A stretch of DNA of 64,000 bases from RGIG529 sp050950425 (GTDB lineage: Bacteria; Bacillota; Clostridia; Oscillospirales; Oscillospiraceae), in contig JBMNHO010000002.1 in assembly GCA_050950425.1 (NCBI GenBank), positions 248,001-312,000 of the forward strand, given 5' to 3'. Shown piece after piece: positions 53,653-61,873 of this stretch. Below the pieces are notes generated by a model. The model was not told the origin of the DNA. It saw only the letters and a program-made list of their open reading frames with translations, and did not search any database. Both the position numbers and the translations under genes were made by a program. How positions within the stretch are numbered: the first letter of the stretch is position 1; each line of letters opens with the position of its first letter.

Positions 53653-53696
53653 GAAAAATCCCGCGGGACGTCGGTAAAACTGAGTCGCAGGATTTA

Positions 53697-54000
53697 TTGG
53701 TGTTTAGTCAATTTTAATAAGCATTTGTTTCTTACCCCATGGTCACCTACAGAATATAATTTATCGGGCCGGTTTACCAATTGAAGGTATAAATCTGTAG
53801 CCCCCATCAGATTTGTTGATTGGAGTTAAGAATGTTCTCGAGCGATGAAGCGCCAACAAGCAGGGACTCGCTAACTAGCAGGGCTCGGGCAAAGGCATAA
53901 TTCTGGATTCGAATATAGTATTTGCATAAATAATCCTTTAAGTTCTTGAAGCTTATAGGACGTATACGGTATCATGTTAAAAACAAGATCGGGTGATGTC
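53697..54000. other. Gap before the LuxR module
   Basis: About 300 bases. No coding signal. Imperfect inverted repeats only. Confidence 0.35.
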
Positions 54001-54198
54001 ATGATAAAATATCTACCGGTAAGAGAGGCCGGTGAAAAATGGGGCGTCAGCGGCAGAAGGGTTGCGATGTACTGTGCCCAAGGGCGCATAGAAGGGGCTT
54101 TAAAAAAGGGCAATTTATGGCTTGTACCAAATACCGCTGAAAAGCCCCCCGATGCCCGGCAAAAAAAAGGGACGCATGGTGTCAGGACAAGGAGGTGA
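54001..54198 (+). CDS. Excisionase-like helix-turn-helix protein
   Basis: 65 residues from the ATG at 54001. LPVREAGEKWGVSGRRVAMY, then CAQGRIEGALKKGNLWLVP fits the HTH_17/MerR-type DNA-binding fold used by excisionases and small regulators (recognition wing: GRIEGAxKxGxxWxIP). The tail is basic. Its stop lies 4 bases before the LuxR-type membrane regulator, so they are read together. Its likely role is DNA binding at the start of this operon. Confidence 0.7.
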   Translation: MIKYLPVREAGEKWGVSGRRVAMYCAQGRIEGALKKGNLWLVPNTAEKPPDARQKKGTHGVRTRR

Positions 54199-54202
54199 TG
54201 AC

Positions 54203-55645
54203 ATGGCAAAAGCGAAACAGGACATGAAAAGAGGCTTCGCGGCTTCCTTTCTTGCACTGCTCCGCTCTAAAGATAATATCAACGTTCGCAATGTGCGCGT
54301 GAGCCACTTGAAATACATGCTGATCTTTCCCCTAGCGCCTGTTTTCGCGAATATGCAGGGGGTGTTGTTCAGCGACTCGATGCGTCTTTTTGGACTGGAC
54401 GCCATGACGCTTATGGGAAGCGCTTACTGCGTTGGAGCCGGGGCTTTGTTCGCTTTTACAAGCACAAAAAACATGGCGCTGGTCTCAAAGGTATCTGCCT
54501 TGATCACCGCCGCCGCTTTCGTCTTATGGCTTTTGATGCCCGAAAGCCTCTTAAGTCTGCTGACGGCCATATGCTTCATGTTCGGCTTGGGAGGATGCGC
54601 GGCCTGCGCAGCGTTTGCTTATACATTTACGCTCAACAATACGGAACGCCTGTTGGGCGCCGCGGCCATCTCATTATTCTTTGCGCTCAACCAACTTATT
54701 TCGGGGCTCTCGTTATTATCGGGCGTTTTCGATAAAATGTATTTAGCGGCGCTTATTCTTGGCACCTGCGTTTGCCTACTTCTTTATAAATCGGAGGACT
54801 TTTCCGCTACGAAGAGCAGACCGAAAGCAAATCTGAATCCGGCCCTTAAGCTGACGCTGTATTTCTTCGTCGCCCACTACTTCGTGGAGATATTTTATAC
54901 CTATTTACCGGAGGCCTCGTCGCCGGCCGCCATGTCCGCGAACGGAGCCGCAGGCATTCTCGTCGTCTGCCTTGCTGTGGCGTTGCAGCTTATCACCAGG
55001 CGTAGCGTCTGGACCATGTGCAATTTGTTTTTCATTGCCATGATCTGCACCTATGGCCTGTATTTCATGCCGGAAGGCACAGCCTTGCGGAGCCTTGCCC
55101 GCTATATACATGGTTTTGAACAGATGGGGTATATCGCGGCCTACTACCTTCTCGGCTGCGTTTTTAAAAAGCACGGGAACTTTCGCATCTTCAAGCTGTG
55201 CCTTGTGACCATCCTGCCGGTGAGCATGGTCTCCTATGTGATTCCGGGCGCTATTTCCGCTCACACGCCCGAGCTTCTGCCGCTTGCGGCCACTCTGATT
55301 TCCGGCGCTGTATTTATCGTATTTATCCTGTTGTCCCCCGCTTACTCAAAGTATCTTTTTTATGCGGAATGGTCGGATGACTTTTACGCCATTGATATGA
55401 CGGAGGCCGTGCGGAAGGTGGAGAAATCGGATGTGCTGGAAAATCTGAAGCTCACGCTCCGAGAAAAGGAGGTCGCCGCATTGCTTTTGTATGGGAAGGA
55501 TACGAAGCAGATTGCAGATGAATTGAAGATCAGCGTCCACACCGCCAATTTCCACATCAAAAATCTCTATAAAAAGCTGGATATCAACAGCCGCTCAGAA
55601 TTGTTCGCCCGCCTGAGCTCGAACAGCTTTTCACTGAAACCATAA
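54203..55645 (+). CDS. Membrane-embedded LuxR-type regulator
   Basis: 480 residues from the ATG at 54203 (AAGGAGG). About twelve hydrophobic segments fill residues 30-400 (for example TLMGSAYCVGAGALFAF; LVVCLAVALQL in the same region). A C-terminal LuxR HTH follows (LREKEVAALLLYGKDTKQIA, then HTANFHIKNLYKKLDINSR). Membrane transporters-turned-sensors with a LuxR tail are found in Clostridia and Actinobacteria. It is positioned to control the next genes. The sensed signal is unknown. Confidence 0.85.
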   Translation: MAKAKQDMKRGFAASFLALLRSKDNINVRNVRVSHLKYMLIFPLAPVFANMQGVLFSDSMRLFGLDAMTLMGSAYCVGAGALFAFTSTKNMALVSKVSALITAAAFVLWLLMPESLLSLLTAICFMFGLGGCAACAAFAYTFTLNNTERLLGAAAISLFFALNQLISGLSLLSGVFDKMYLAALILGTCVCLLLYKSEDFSATKSRPKANLNPALKLTLYFFVAHYFVEIFYTYLPEASSPAAMSANGAAGILVVCLAVALQLITRRSVWTMCNLFFIAMICTYGLYFMPEGTALRSLARYIHGFEQMGYIAAYYLLGCVFKKHGNFRIFKLCLVTILPVSMVSYVIPGAISAHTPELLPLAATLISGAVFIVFILLSPAYSKYLFYAEWSDDFYAIDMTEAVRKVEKSDVLENLKLTLREKEVAALLLYGKDTKQIADELKISVHTANFHIKNLYKKLDINSRSELFARLSSNSFSLKP

Positions 55646-55692
55646 ACAGCTTTCCGTCATATCATGTCGTTTTACAGCTCGTTCTTTGGTAT

Positions 55693-55728
55693 AAAACAGA
55701 GCCCTGACTCCGGTCAGGGCTCTGTTTT
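55693..55728 (+). terminator. Terminator after the membrane LuxR gene
   Basis: A perfect 16-bp stem (AAAACAGAGCCCTGAC / reverse complement) with a TCCG loop, ending in TTTT. Confidence 0.92.
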
Positions 55729-55807
55729 ATACAAACCTACCAAGATTAGTAGCTATTAAAAACAGGATTTTCCCTCTAAAATAGAGTTTAAGGTAGGAGG
55801 GATTGCC

Positions 55808-56065
55808 ATGCAACAAAAAAAAGAACGTTCCTCAGAAGAGGACGCCGTCATAACCTTGACACCGCGTGAGAAAGAGGTTTTTCATATGCTTCTCAAAGGC
55901 ATGAAGGCGAAAGAAATTGCGGAGGAATCTTCCATAACCATCTGGGGCGCGAACTACTTTATCAAACAGATATACCGTAAGTTGAACGTCAACAGTAAGA
56001 CCGAACTGATATTACGCTACTTTGATTGCCGTCAGCCTATAGAAGAAGAGGAGTTGAAGACATGA
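55808..56065 (+). CDS. Small LuxR-type HTH protein
   Basis: 85 residues. Only the LuxR HTH is present: LTPREKEVFHMLLKGMKAKE, then ANYFIKQIYRKLNVNSKTEL. No receiver or ligand domain. AGGAGG precedes the ATG, and its TGA overlaps the next start (ATGA). It is related to the HTH at the end of the preceding gene and may be a dimer partner or antagonist of it. Confidence 0.85.
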   Translation: MQQKKERSSEEDAVITLTPREKEVFHMLLKGMKAKEIAEESSITIWGANYFIKQIYRKLNVNSKTELILRYFDCRQPIEEEELKT

Positions 56066-59000
56066 AAATTTTCAAGGACGCCGCCCATTGGGTTCGGAGG
56101 CAGTTCCGGTCGCATACCGGCCGGTCGCTGCTGGTCACCATTACCGCCTTAACGCTTGCGTTGTTGTTTTCATTGATGCTAATCCTGCAGCCCTTCTCCT
56201 GCTCGAGGGGCGCGGACGCGCCCGTAGCCTATGTTCCGTTTGAGTATCCCGAGGGAGTCAGCTTTGCGGAGGTGGGGCCCGAGATCGAGATGAGCGATGA
56301 GGCGCGCTATGCCGCATACGACCGGGAGGATGACCCCGCGAATCCGGTGCTGGATGTAAAGGTCGATTTGTCCATCTCAAACCTCGGCAGCCGACCGGGC
56401 GTGCCGCGCCCGCAGGACAGCTATGATCTGCCCACGTCGGCGCCCACGCCCAGCCCTACGCCGACGCCCACGTCGACACCCAGCCCCACACAGGAACTCC
56501 TTCCCGTCCCTACGCCTACATTTTCGTTCGACCCCGGAAAGCTGCTCCCCAGCACACAGCAACCGGAAGGCACCCCTAATCCCGAGCAGACCGTGCTGTA
56601 TATCACGCAGCCCAAAGTATCGGGCCCCTTGTTCACAGGCGATACATACACCATACGGTGGACGTATACATCGCAGAGAATCGCTACGTTTGCCGTTTCC
56701 ATAAGCCACGACGGCGGTAAGAGTTTTACCGAGCTTGCGAATAGGCTCACGGGGGACGCTTATGAGCTGACGCTACCCGACGAACCTGGCGAGGATTGTC
56801 TGCTGCGGGTTACGGCATATGTGTACGCGGTCGACTATGCCCACGCCGACACCCTGCCGTTTGCACTGTTGGTCACGCCGGAACCTACTCCCACGCCCAC
56901 GCCGAAGCCCACGCCGAAGCCCACGCCCACGCCCGACGTAAACTACGTCAACCCGAATTTGCAGTATACCCAAGCGTCCAACATAAGGATCAGCAACGCG
57001 CTAGACGAACCCATCTGGTTCAAGGCCGAGAGCCAAGCCGGGGAAGCCAACAGGCTGGTCTGGCAGCTCTCCCGAACCCCTTTCTGGGGCACGAAGGCGA
57101 GCTTCGGCGACGAGAAAGGCTTGATCGCCACCGGCAAGATCGACATGGCGCTGGGCGGCGAGTTTTCCATCGACCTCAAGGCGCCGCTCATGGAGCAGGG
57201 CGGCGCACAGGCGCCCGAGCTGTCCCAGCAAAGCGGATATAGTTTCTACATGCGCGTGGTGGCGCTGGACGACAAAGACATGTGCATCGGTGACCCAGGC
57301 ACGGGACTGCGCTTCGGCATCGGCATGTCGGACACCATCCCGAATCAAACGTCCAAGGATTATGTTAAATCCTCCGATATCGAACTGAAGCTCTACATGA
57401 AATACCAGACGAATGAAACTAGGTGGCTGTCCCCCAATGTCTTTCCCCTAGGGGTGGAACGCAATCTTAGCAACCACGGGGATTTAGTACACTTATCGGG
57501 AAAAGAAGGCACGCAGGGCGAGGAACTCTTACGCAAGGCCGTGCAGATAGGCCTGCAGGTGGCCACATCCCCCTTTGACGATACCAGTATGCAGGGTTTT
57601 ACCTCCCCGGTGGGGCTGGTACACACGACTTTGGACATCGCGCCGCGCATCATCCAAGATAAGGACGGCGAATGGTACTATATCACCCCACGCACCCCCA
57701 CCGAAAATAAGGAACTGGTATACGGCGATTTTGTGCCCACAGAGGAAGAGCTGGAAGCCATGGGGGGCGGCATCTATTACTATGCCCGGGCGATTGTCTA
57801 TGTGCCGGACGCCTTAAACCCCGCCGTGCTGCGGCCGTACCCTTCCGATTCGTTTAAGATCATCTTCCGCACCCACGGAATTTACAAATACGAGACGAAG
57901 AAGGTCGTCGTACCCTCTCATATCCCCTGCGTAAAGTTCTTGCGCTATGTTCCGGTGCAGTGGAGGCATCCCAATTACAAAGAGTATTTCGAGGTGACGC
58001 GGCACATTCAGGCCGAGGAGATGAACTTCACCATCCGCAATAAGAAAACCGGCGAGTTCCTATTGCCTTACAAGAAGCATGTCGAGAAGTACGGCTGGAC
58101 GCGCTGGCAGTATCAGGAGCTGCTCGATCGGATGCTGCCGGTGGGCGCGGTCTTCCAGTATTCAAAACCCGAGCCCGGCCCTTTGACGAAGCTATTTAAT
58201 GAATTCACCAGCCTGCTCAGTGACATTTACAACAGCGTGAAGAATGCGTTTACACAGGCCAAGAGCGCCGTGATCTCCTTCGTTGTGGATCACATCCCTT
58301 TTATCGGCGACACGACACGTGAATACCTTAGGAAAGCGGTCACGTTTCTCGTGGACTGCGGTCTTGCTTACATCGGCCTTCCTCCGGAACTTCCCAACCT
58401 CGACAAGCTGGCGGCCGGTGGCTTGGACTATCTCGTGGAGATGGCAGTTTCCGAGACGCTTGCAGCGGCCGGTGTTCCCATCGACGGCGTGATCGCGGCA
58501 GAGATCTCCGAAGAGGTGCGCCAGCAGGTGGAGGACGCCGTCGCCGCGGAACTGAAAAAGGCCATGGAAGCGCAAAAGATCAACCCCTTCGACGTCGATT
58601 TTCTGCGGCTAAGCTCGAAGCATCTGTACGAGCCGGCGTATGTCGATGTATCGATATGGAACTATTCCAAAACGTATTACAGCACGACCGGGTGGTTAAC
58701 CATGTACTTTGGGTCGGGCTTTAACCTCTACAACACCGAGAGCGTGCGGATCCCGTCGTTCAAACCGGGCGAAGGCACGGTGGTGCGCGTATATCTGCGC
58801 CATTTACGCTGGGCACGCGATGTCCCCGGGCAATATTTCGACGATATCTACTACGGCAGAAAAACCCCATTGCCCGAAATGGATATCTATGCCTCGTTCG
58901 ATCTGCCCGAGGCAAGGGTAACCGCCGAGGCGCTGGGGATCCCGCCCGCGCCGCTGCCCGATCGGACCGAATTCGTGTACGACCATCCGAATTACAACTA

Positions 59001-59103
59001 TGAGCGCAAATTCGTTCCGGCGGAGTCTATTATGAAGGAGGATGACTCCGTCAATCCGGTCGATTTTTTCGACGACGATTTTTTCGACAAATTTCATGAC
59101 TGA
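56062..59103 (+). CDS. Large extracellular membrane-anchored protein of unknown function
   Basis: 1013 residues from the ATG at 56062. One membrane helix (about 25-50; LLVTITALTLALLFSLMLIL) puts the rest outside the cell. A Thr-Pro linker (TPSPTPTPTSTPSPTQ) and a second one (TPTPTPKPTPKPTPTP) flank an Ig-like domain with LYITQPKVSGPLFTGDTYTI and VSISHDGGKSFTEL. The C-terminal part (about 680-1000) contains FVVDHIPFIGDTTREYLRKA, a helical region and the block WNYSKTYYSTTGWLTMYFGS. I do not recognise the whole protein. GC content is higher than in the core genome, suggesting transfer. It is translationally coupled to the small LuxR gene. Confidence 0.8.
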   Translation: MKIFKDAAHWVRRQFRSHTGRSLLVTITALTLALLFSLMLILQPFSCSRGADAPVAYVPFEYPEGVSFAEVGPEIEMSDEARYAAYDREDDPANPVLDVKVDLSISNLGSRPGVPRPQDSYDLPTSAPTPSPTPTPTSTPSPTQELLPVPTPTFSFDPGKLLPSTQQPEGTPNPEQTVLYITQPKVSGPLFTGDTYTIRWTYTSQRIATFAVSISHDGGKSFTELANRLTGDAYELTLPDEPGEDCLLRVTAYVYAVDYAHADTLPFALLVTPEPTPTPTPKPTPKPTPTPDVNYVNPNLQYTQASNIRISNALDEPIWFKAESQAGEANRLVWQLSRTPFWGTKASFGDEKGLIATGKIDMALGGEFSIDLKAPLMEQGGAQAPELSQQSGYSFYMRVVALDDKDMCIGDPGTGLRFGIGMSDTIPNQTSKDYVKSSDIELKLYMKYQTNETRWLSPNVFPLGVERNLSNHGDLVHLSGKEGTQGEELLRKAVQIGLQVATSPFDDTSMQGFTSPVGLVHTTLDIAPRIIQDKDGEWYYITPRTPTENKELVYGDFVPTEEELEAMGGGIYYYARAIVYVPDALNPAVLRPYPSDSFKIIFRTHGIYKYETKKVVVPSHIPCVKFLRYVPVQWRHPNYKEYFEVTRHIQAEEMNFTIRNKKTGEFLLPYKKHVEKYGWTRWQYQELLDRMLPVGAVFQYSKPEPGPLTKLFNEFTSLLSDIYNSVKNAFTQAKSAVISFVVDHIPFIGDTTREYLRKAVTFLVDCGLAYIGLPPELPNLDKLAAGGLDYLVEMAVSETLAAAGVPIDGVIAAEISEEVRQQVEDAVAAELKKAMEAQKINPFDVDFLRLSSKHLYEPAYVDVSIWNYSKTYYSTTGWLTMYFGSGFNLYNTESVRIPSFKPGEGTVVRVYLRHLRWARDVPGQYFDDIYYGRKTPLPEMDIYASFDLPEARVTAEALGIPPAPLPDRTEFVYDHPNYNYERKFVPAESIMKEDDSVNPVDFFDDDFFDKFHD

Positions 59104-59200
59104 GCGCGATGCTGCGCGGCGCACGATGGAGGCCGGCCGATGGTCTTCCTCATCGCGCGCCGCCGCAAGCGGCCGATAGTGCCCAAAAGGAGGATCAGAA

Positions 59201-60121
59201 ATGAAAAAAACTATAGCGCTTTGGCTGGTACTCTTGCTCACCCTTTCCCTGACGGCTTGCAGCGGGAGCAAAGGAAACGCCGGGACAAGCAGCGGCTCCG
59301 CCTCAACAAACAATCAGGCGGGCACGCCGCCGGTAACGGCGACCGGCCCGCAAGGCGGGGAATCCGAGGTGCAGGTACTCATTTATGATGCGGACGACGT
59401 TCGGGTCTACTATCTTGGGTATGCCGACGAACCGCATTACGGTCCGCAGGTGAGGCTGTACATCGAGAACGGTAAAAATATAGAGGTCAGCGTTATGGCC
59501 CGCGATTTTTCAGCCAACGGGATCATGTTCACCGTTGGTTCCGATACGAGGGTTCCGCCGGGGGAAACGGCAAGGGATTCCATCTATATTGTCGATACAA
59601 ATTTTGAGACCAGCGGTATAACGAGCGTTGAGAGGGTGGAGTTTTCTCTTGATGTGCTCAATGCCAAGGAGAAGTACCGCAACAATTCAGATGCAATCTC
59701 CATCGACATAAAATACCCTGGAAGCACAGGCGCATAACCGGGCGCCGTCCCGGCCGGAAGCGAGTCGGAGATCAAAAAGCTGATCTATGAAATGGAAGAA
59801 ATCAACATTTATTATACGGGATTTGGTTTCTCGCCCGCTCATGATCTGCATGTAGACTTCTGGATAGAGAACAATACGAATCACTCTATCGAGGTTTCCG
59901 TAAATCGTTTTTCTCTGAACGGCGTTGATGTGCTGCCGCCGATGAACGAGCGCGTTGCGGCGAATAAGGCATCAAAGGGCGAATTGTTTGTCGTCAAACC
60001 GGAGCTTGATCGGATTGGCGCTGCCGGCTCCTATCAACTCCAATTTAAGTTTAAGATCAGCTTCACCGACGAGCGTCATACAGATGTATCGGATTTCATT
60101 GCCCTTGATCTCACCGAGTAA
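59201..60121 (+). pseudogene. Duplicated-domain lipoprotein, interrupted by an in-frame stop
   Basis: A frame of 178 residues with a lipobox (TLSLTACSG), a Ser/Gly/Thr spacer and a domain of about 110 residues (VRVYYLGYADEPHYGPQVRL, then VPPGETARDSIYIVDTN). TAA at 59735-59737 stops it. Sequence in the same frame continues (VPAGSESEIKKLIYEMEEIN) with a second copy of the domain (NIYYTGFGFSPAHDLHVDFW, then FKISFTDERHTDVSDF), ending at 60121. One original gene of about 306 residues carried two tandem domains. The truncated form may still be a functional lipoprotein. GGAGG precedes the ATG. Confidence 0.75.
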
Positions 60122-60234
60122 TGCGCACCGGGGAGTATGAGGCCGAATGCTGCGATCGCAAGATAATAGCGTCCATAAGATAACAGCGACGGCGGCCATA
60201 TCAGCGTTACTTTGAATGAAAGGAGCAATGATGA

Positions 60235-60972
60235 ATGAAGCATGATTCCCGCAAGAAGATCAGGGCAGGTAAGCTGGCGTCTGCGGTGCAACGGGCCGGC
60301 GTGGCGGGTGGTCTTTTCCGGCTTGTCAAAACCCTTGGTTTAGCCGTACTCCTGATCGGCTTGGCAGTATTTCTCCTTTACATAGGGGTTCCGTGGTATA
60401 TAGGGGCGGGCCTGACCGTGATCGCGGCAAGCATCGTTGTTCTTGATGTGATCGTCCTGAGAAGAACCGCCGCTGTGGATTTGAACGCTTCTAACGAACC
60501 CGTTAATCAGGATATAGAGCTGGGAGCGGGAGAGGTTTTGCTGGAAACCATCCCCGCCGTGATGCAATATGGAAAAATCCGCAGCGTTGCGGTCTTGGAG
60601 ACGGGAAAAGTGCTGACCCCGGAGAATGCCCTGCTCATTACCAACAAAGCAATCTGGGCGCTGACTGTGCCTTTGTCCGGAACGGATAAAGTCGTTGCGG
60701 GCACGGATATCGGCAAGTGGCAGTGGACGGTGGCCTATCAGGACATCATCCATGCGCTGCAGGAAATGATTTCTACCTTGCCCCTACATGAAGTGTTGAG
60801 GCAAGGCCGAGGCAAACGGCTCATGGAATGGGATGAACTAAAAGGCGCTAAAACCCTGCCCTTTGCCCAGACCATTTCCCTGATCAGAAATGATGGAAAA
60901 AAGTTCGGCTATTCCATCCGCTTAAAAGAGGATTACCAGAGGGCCAAAGACATCTTTAAGATCCCCTTTTAA
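60235..60972 (+). CDS. Two-helix membrane protein of unknown function
   Basis: 245 residues with AAAGGAG upstream. Two helices (about 33-55 and 57-77; LGLAVLLIGLAVFLLYIGVP), then a cytosolic domain with GEVLLETIPAVMQYGKIRSV, KWQWTVAYQDIIHALQEMIS and IRNDGKKFGYSIRLKEDYQR. The domain pattern resembles PH-like membrane-associated folds (bPH type) in layout, but I cannot confirm this. Likely in the same transcript as the lipoprotein. Confidence 0.65.
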   Translation: MKHDSRKKIRAGKLASAVQRAGVAGGLFRLVKTLGLAVLLIGLAVFLLYIGVPWYIGAGLTVIAASIVVLDVIVLRRTAAVDLNASNEPVNQDIELGAGEVLLETIPAVMQYGKIRSVAVLETGKVLTPENALLITNKAIWALTVPLSGTDKVVAGTDIGKWQWTVAYQDIIHALQEMISTLPLHEVLRQGRGKRLMEWDELKGAKTLPFAQTISLIRNDGKKFGYSIRLKEDYQRAKDIFKIPF

Positions 60973-61043
60973 GATTTCTCTGTTGCCATGGGAGTCACTT
61001 TTCCGCATTGAACATATTTTATTGATTCATAAAAAAGAGAAAA

Positions 61044-61083
61044 TCCCGCAAATGCCTACATTGCAAGCATTTGCGGGACTTTT
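61044..61083 (+). terminator. Terminator of the 54-61 kb operon
   Basis: A perfect 12-bp stem TCCCGCAAATGC / GCATTTGCGGGA, loop of 11, then CTTTTTAT. Confidence 0.88.
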
Positions 61084-61118
61084 TATGTGTCATTAGGTCA
61101 AAATAGATGCACTATAAT

Positions 61119-61463
61119 TTATCTTATATTCCAATCCCACGAGCCATCCCTCTGACTTCTAACGTAATACTTTTTTTTAAATAAATCCATAGCTTCTCTA
61201 TACTGACTTAGTATCAAAATCACATCGCTATTTGTAGGAAGCTCATCAGAATCTAATATATCAAGAAATTCAAATACATCTTCGTTCTTTAAGATTTCTT
61301 TCAAGGGATTAAGGATACGGTTTATGGCTTTTACCTTATAAGGATTTAATGGAGATTCTGGTTTTTTCTTTGATAATTCTTGAATTTCATTATATGTAGC
61401 TGTTAACAACGGTAGAAGCAATTGATATTGATTAACTTCATTTTGAGTAATTTTATCCTTCAT
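61119..61463 (-). CDS. Small AT-rich protein, paralogue of its neighbour
   Basis: 114 residues. It shares with the next gene the pattern L-x5-KKKPxSPLNxxKxKxINxxL, DxxDxxELPTNSDVILILSQY (here DELPTNSDVILILSQYREAM) and a final W-x-W (GSWDWNIR). No signal peptide, no membrane helix; helical and acidic. AGGAG precedes the ATG. It is the last gene of the leftward three-gene cassette, 11 bases after the second. Low GC sets the cassette apart from its surroundings. Function unknown; paired small paralogues often act as partners or inhibitors of an adjacent enzyme. Confidence 0.7.
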   Translation of the reverse strand: MKDKITQNEVNQYQLLLPLLTATYNEIQELSKKKPESPLNPYKVKAINRILNPLKEILKNEDVFEFLDILDSDELPTNSDVILILSQYREAMDLFKKKYYVRSQRDGSWDWNIR

Positions 61464-61474
61464 GGAGTTTTCTC

Positions 61475-61855
61475 CTATCTCGTAAAATCAAATGATGGGT
61501 GCGTTGTCTTTATTTCTTCTTTACTATTCGGAATAATCCAGTACCAATTTCCAGATAACATTTTTACATTATCCATTTTTAGCTTTTCCAAACATTGAAT
61601 ATATTGAGAAAGCACAAGAACAACATCACTGTTTGAGGGAATATCTTCTTCTTCAAATAAGTCAAAATCTGCAAATGGTTTATATTGCTCATCCAGTAAA
61701 GTATTTGCTTGCGTCAATAATTGATTGACAAATTTAAGTTTAAATTTATTAATCGCACTATCTGGAGACTTTTTTGAGAGAATCCCTAATTCTGAGTAAA
61801 TATTTTTTATTTGAAAATGTAACTTTTCAAATTTATCTATATTTTCCTTTTTCAT
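61475..61855 (-). CDS. Small AT-rich protein, paralogue of its neighbour
   Basis: 126 residues, with SKKSPDSAINKFKLKFVNQL, then EEDIPSNSDVVLVLSQYIQC and the closing GNWYWIIP. The matches to the preceding entry in the same order (KKxPxSxxNxxKxKxxNxxL; xxPxNSDVxLxLSQY; W-x-W) show tandem duplication with strong divergence. It begins 18 bases after the nuclease-like gene ends and has a weak ribosome site (GAAGG). Not recognised otherwise. Confidence 0.7.
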   Translation of the reverse strand: MKKENIDKFEKLHFQIKNIYSELGILSKKSPDSAINKFKLKFVNQLLTQANTLLDEQYKPFADFDLFEEEDIPSNSDVVLVLSQYIQCLEKLKMDNVKMLSGNWYWIIPNSKEEIKTTHPSFDFTR

Positions 61856-61873
61856 AAACTAACCTTCTTTCTT

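Noticed and set aside
56373..56980. Minus-strand frames rich in Arg/Gly/Val opposite the Thr-Pro linkers
   Set aside because: They are antisense to the repetitive TP codons of the large extracellular gene.
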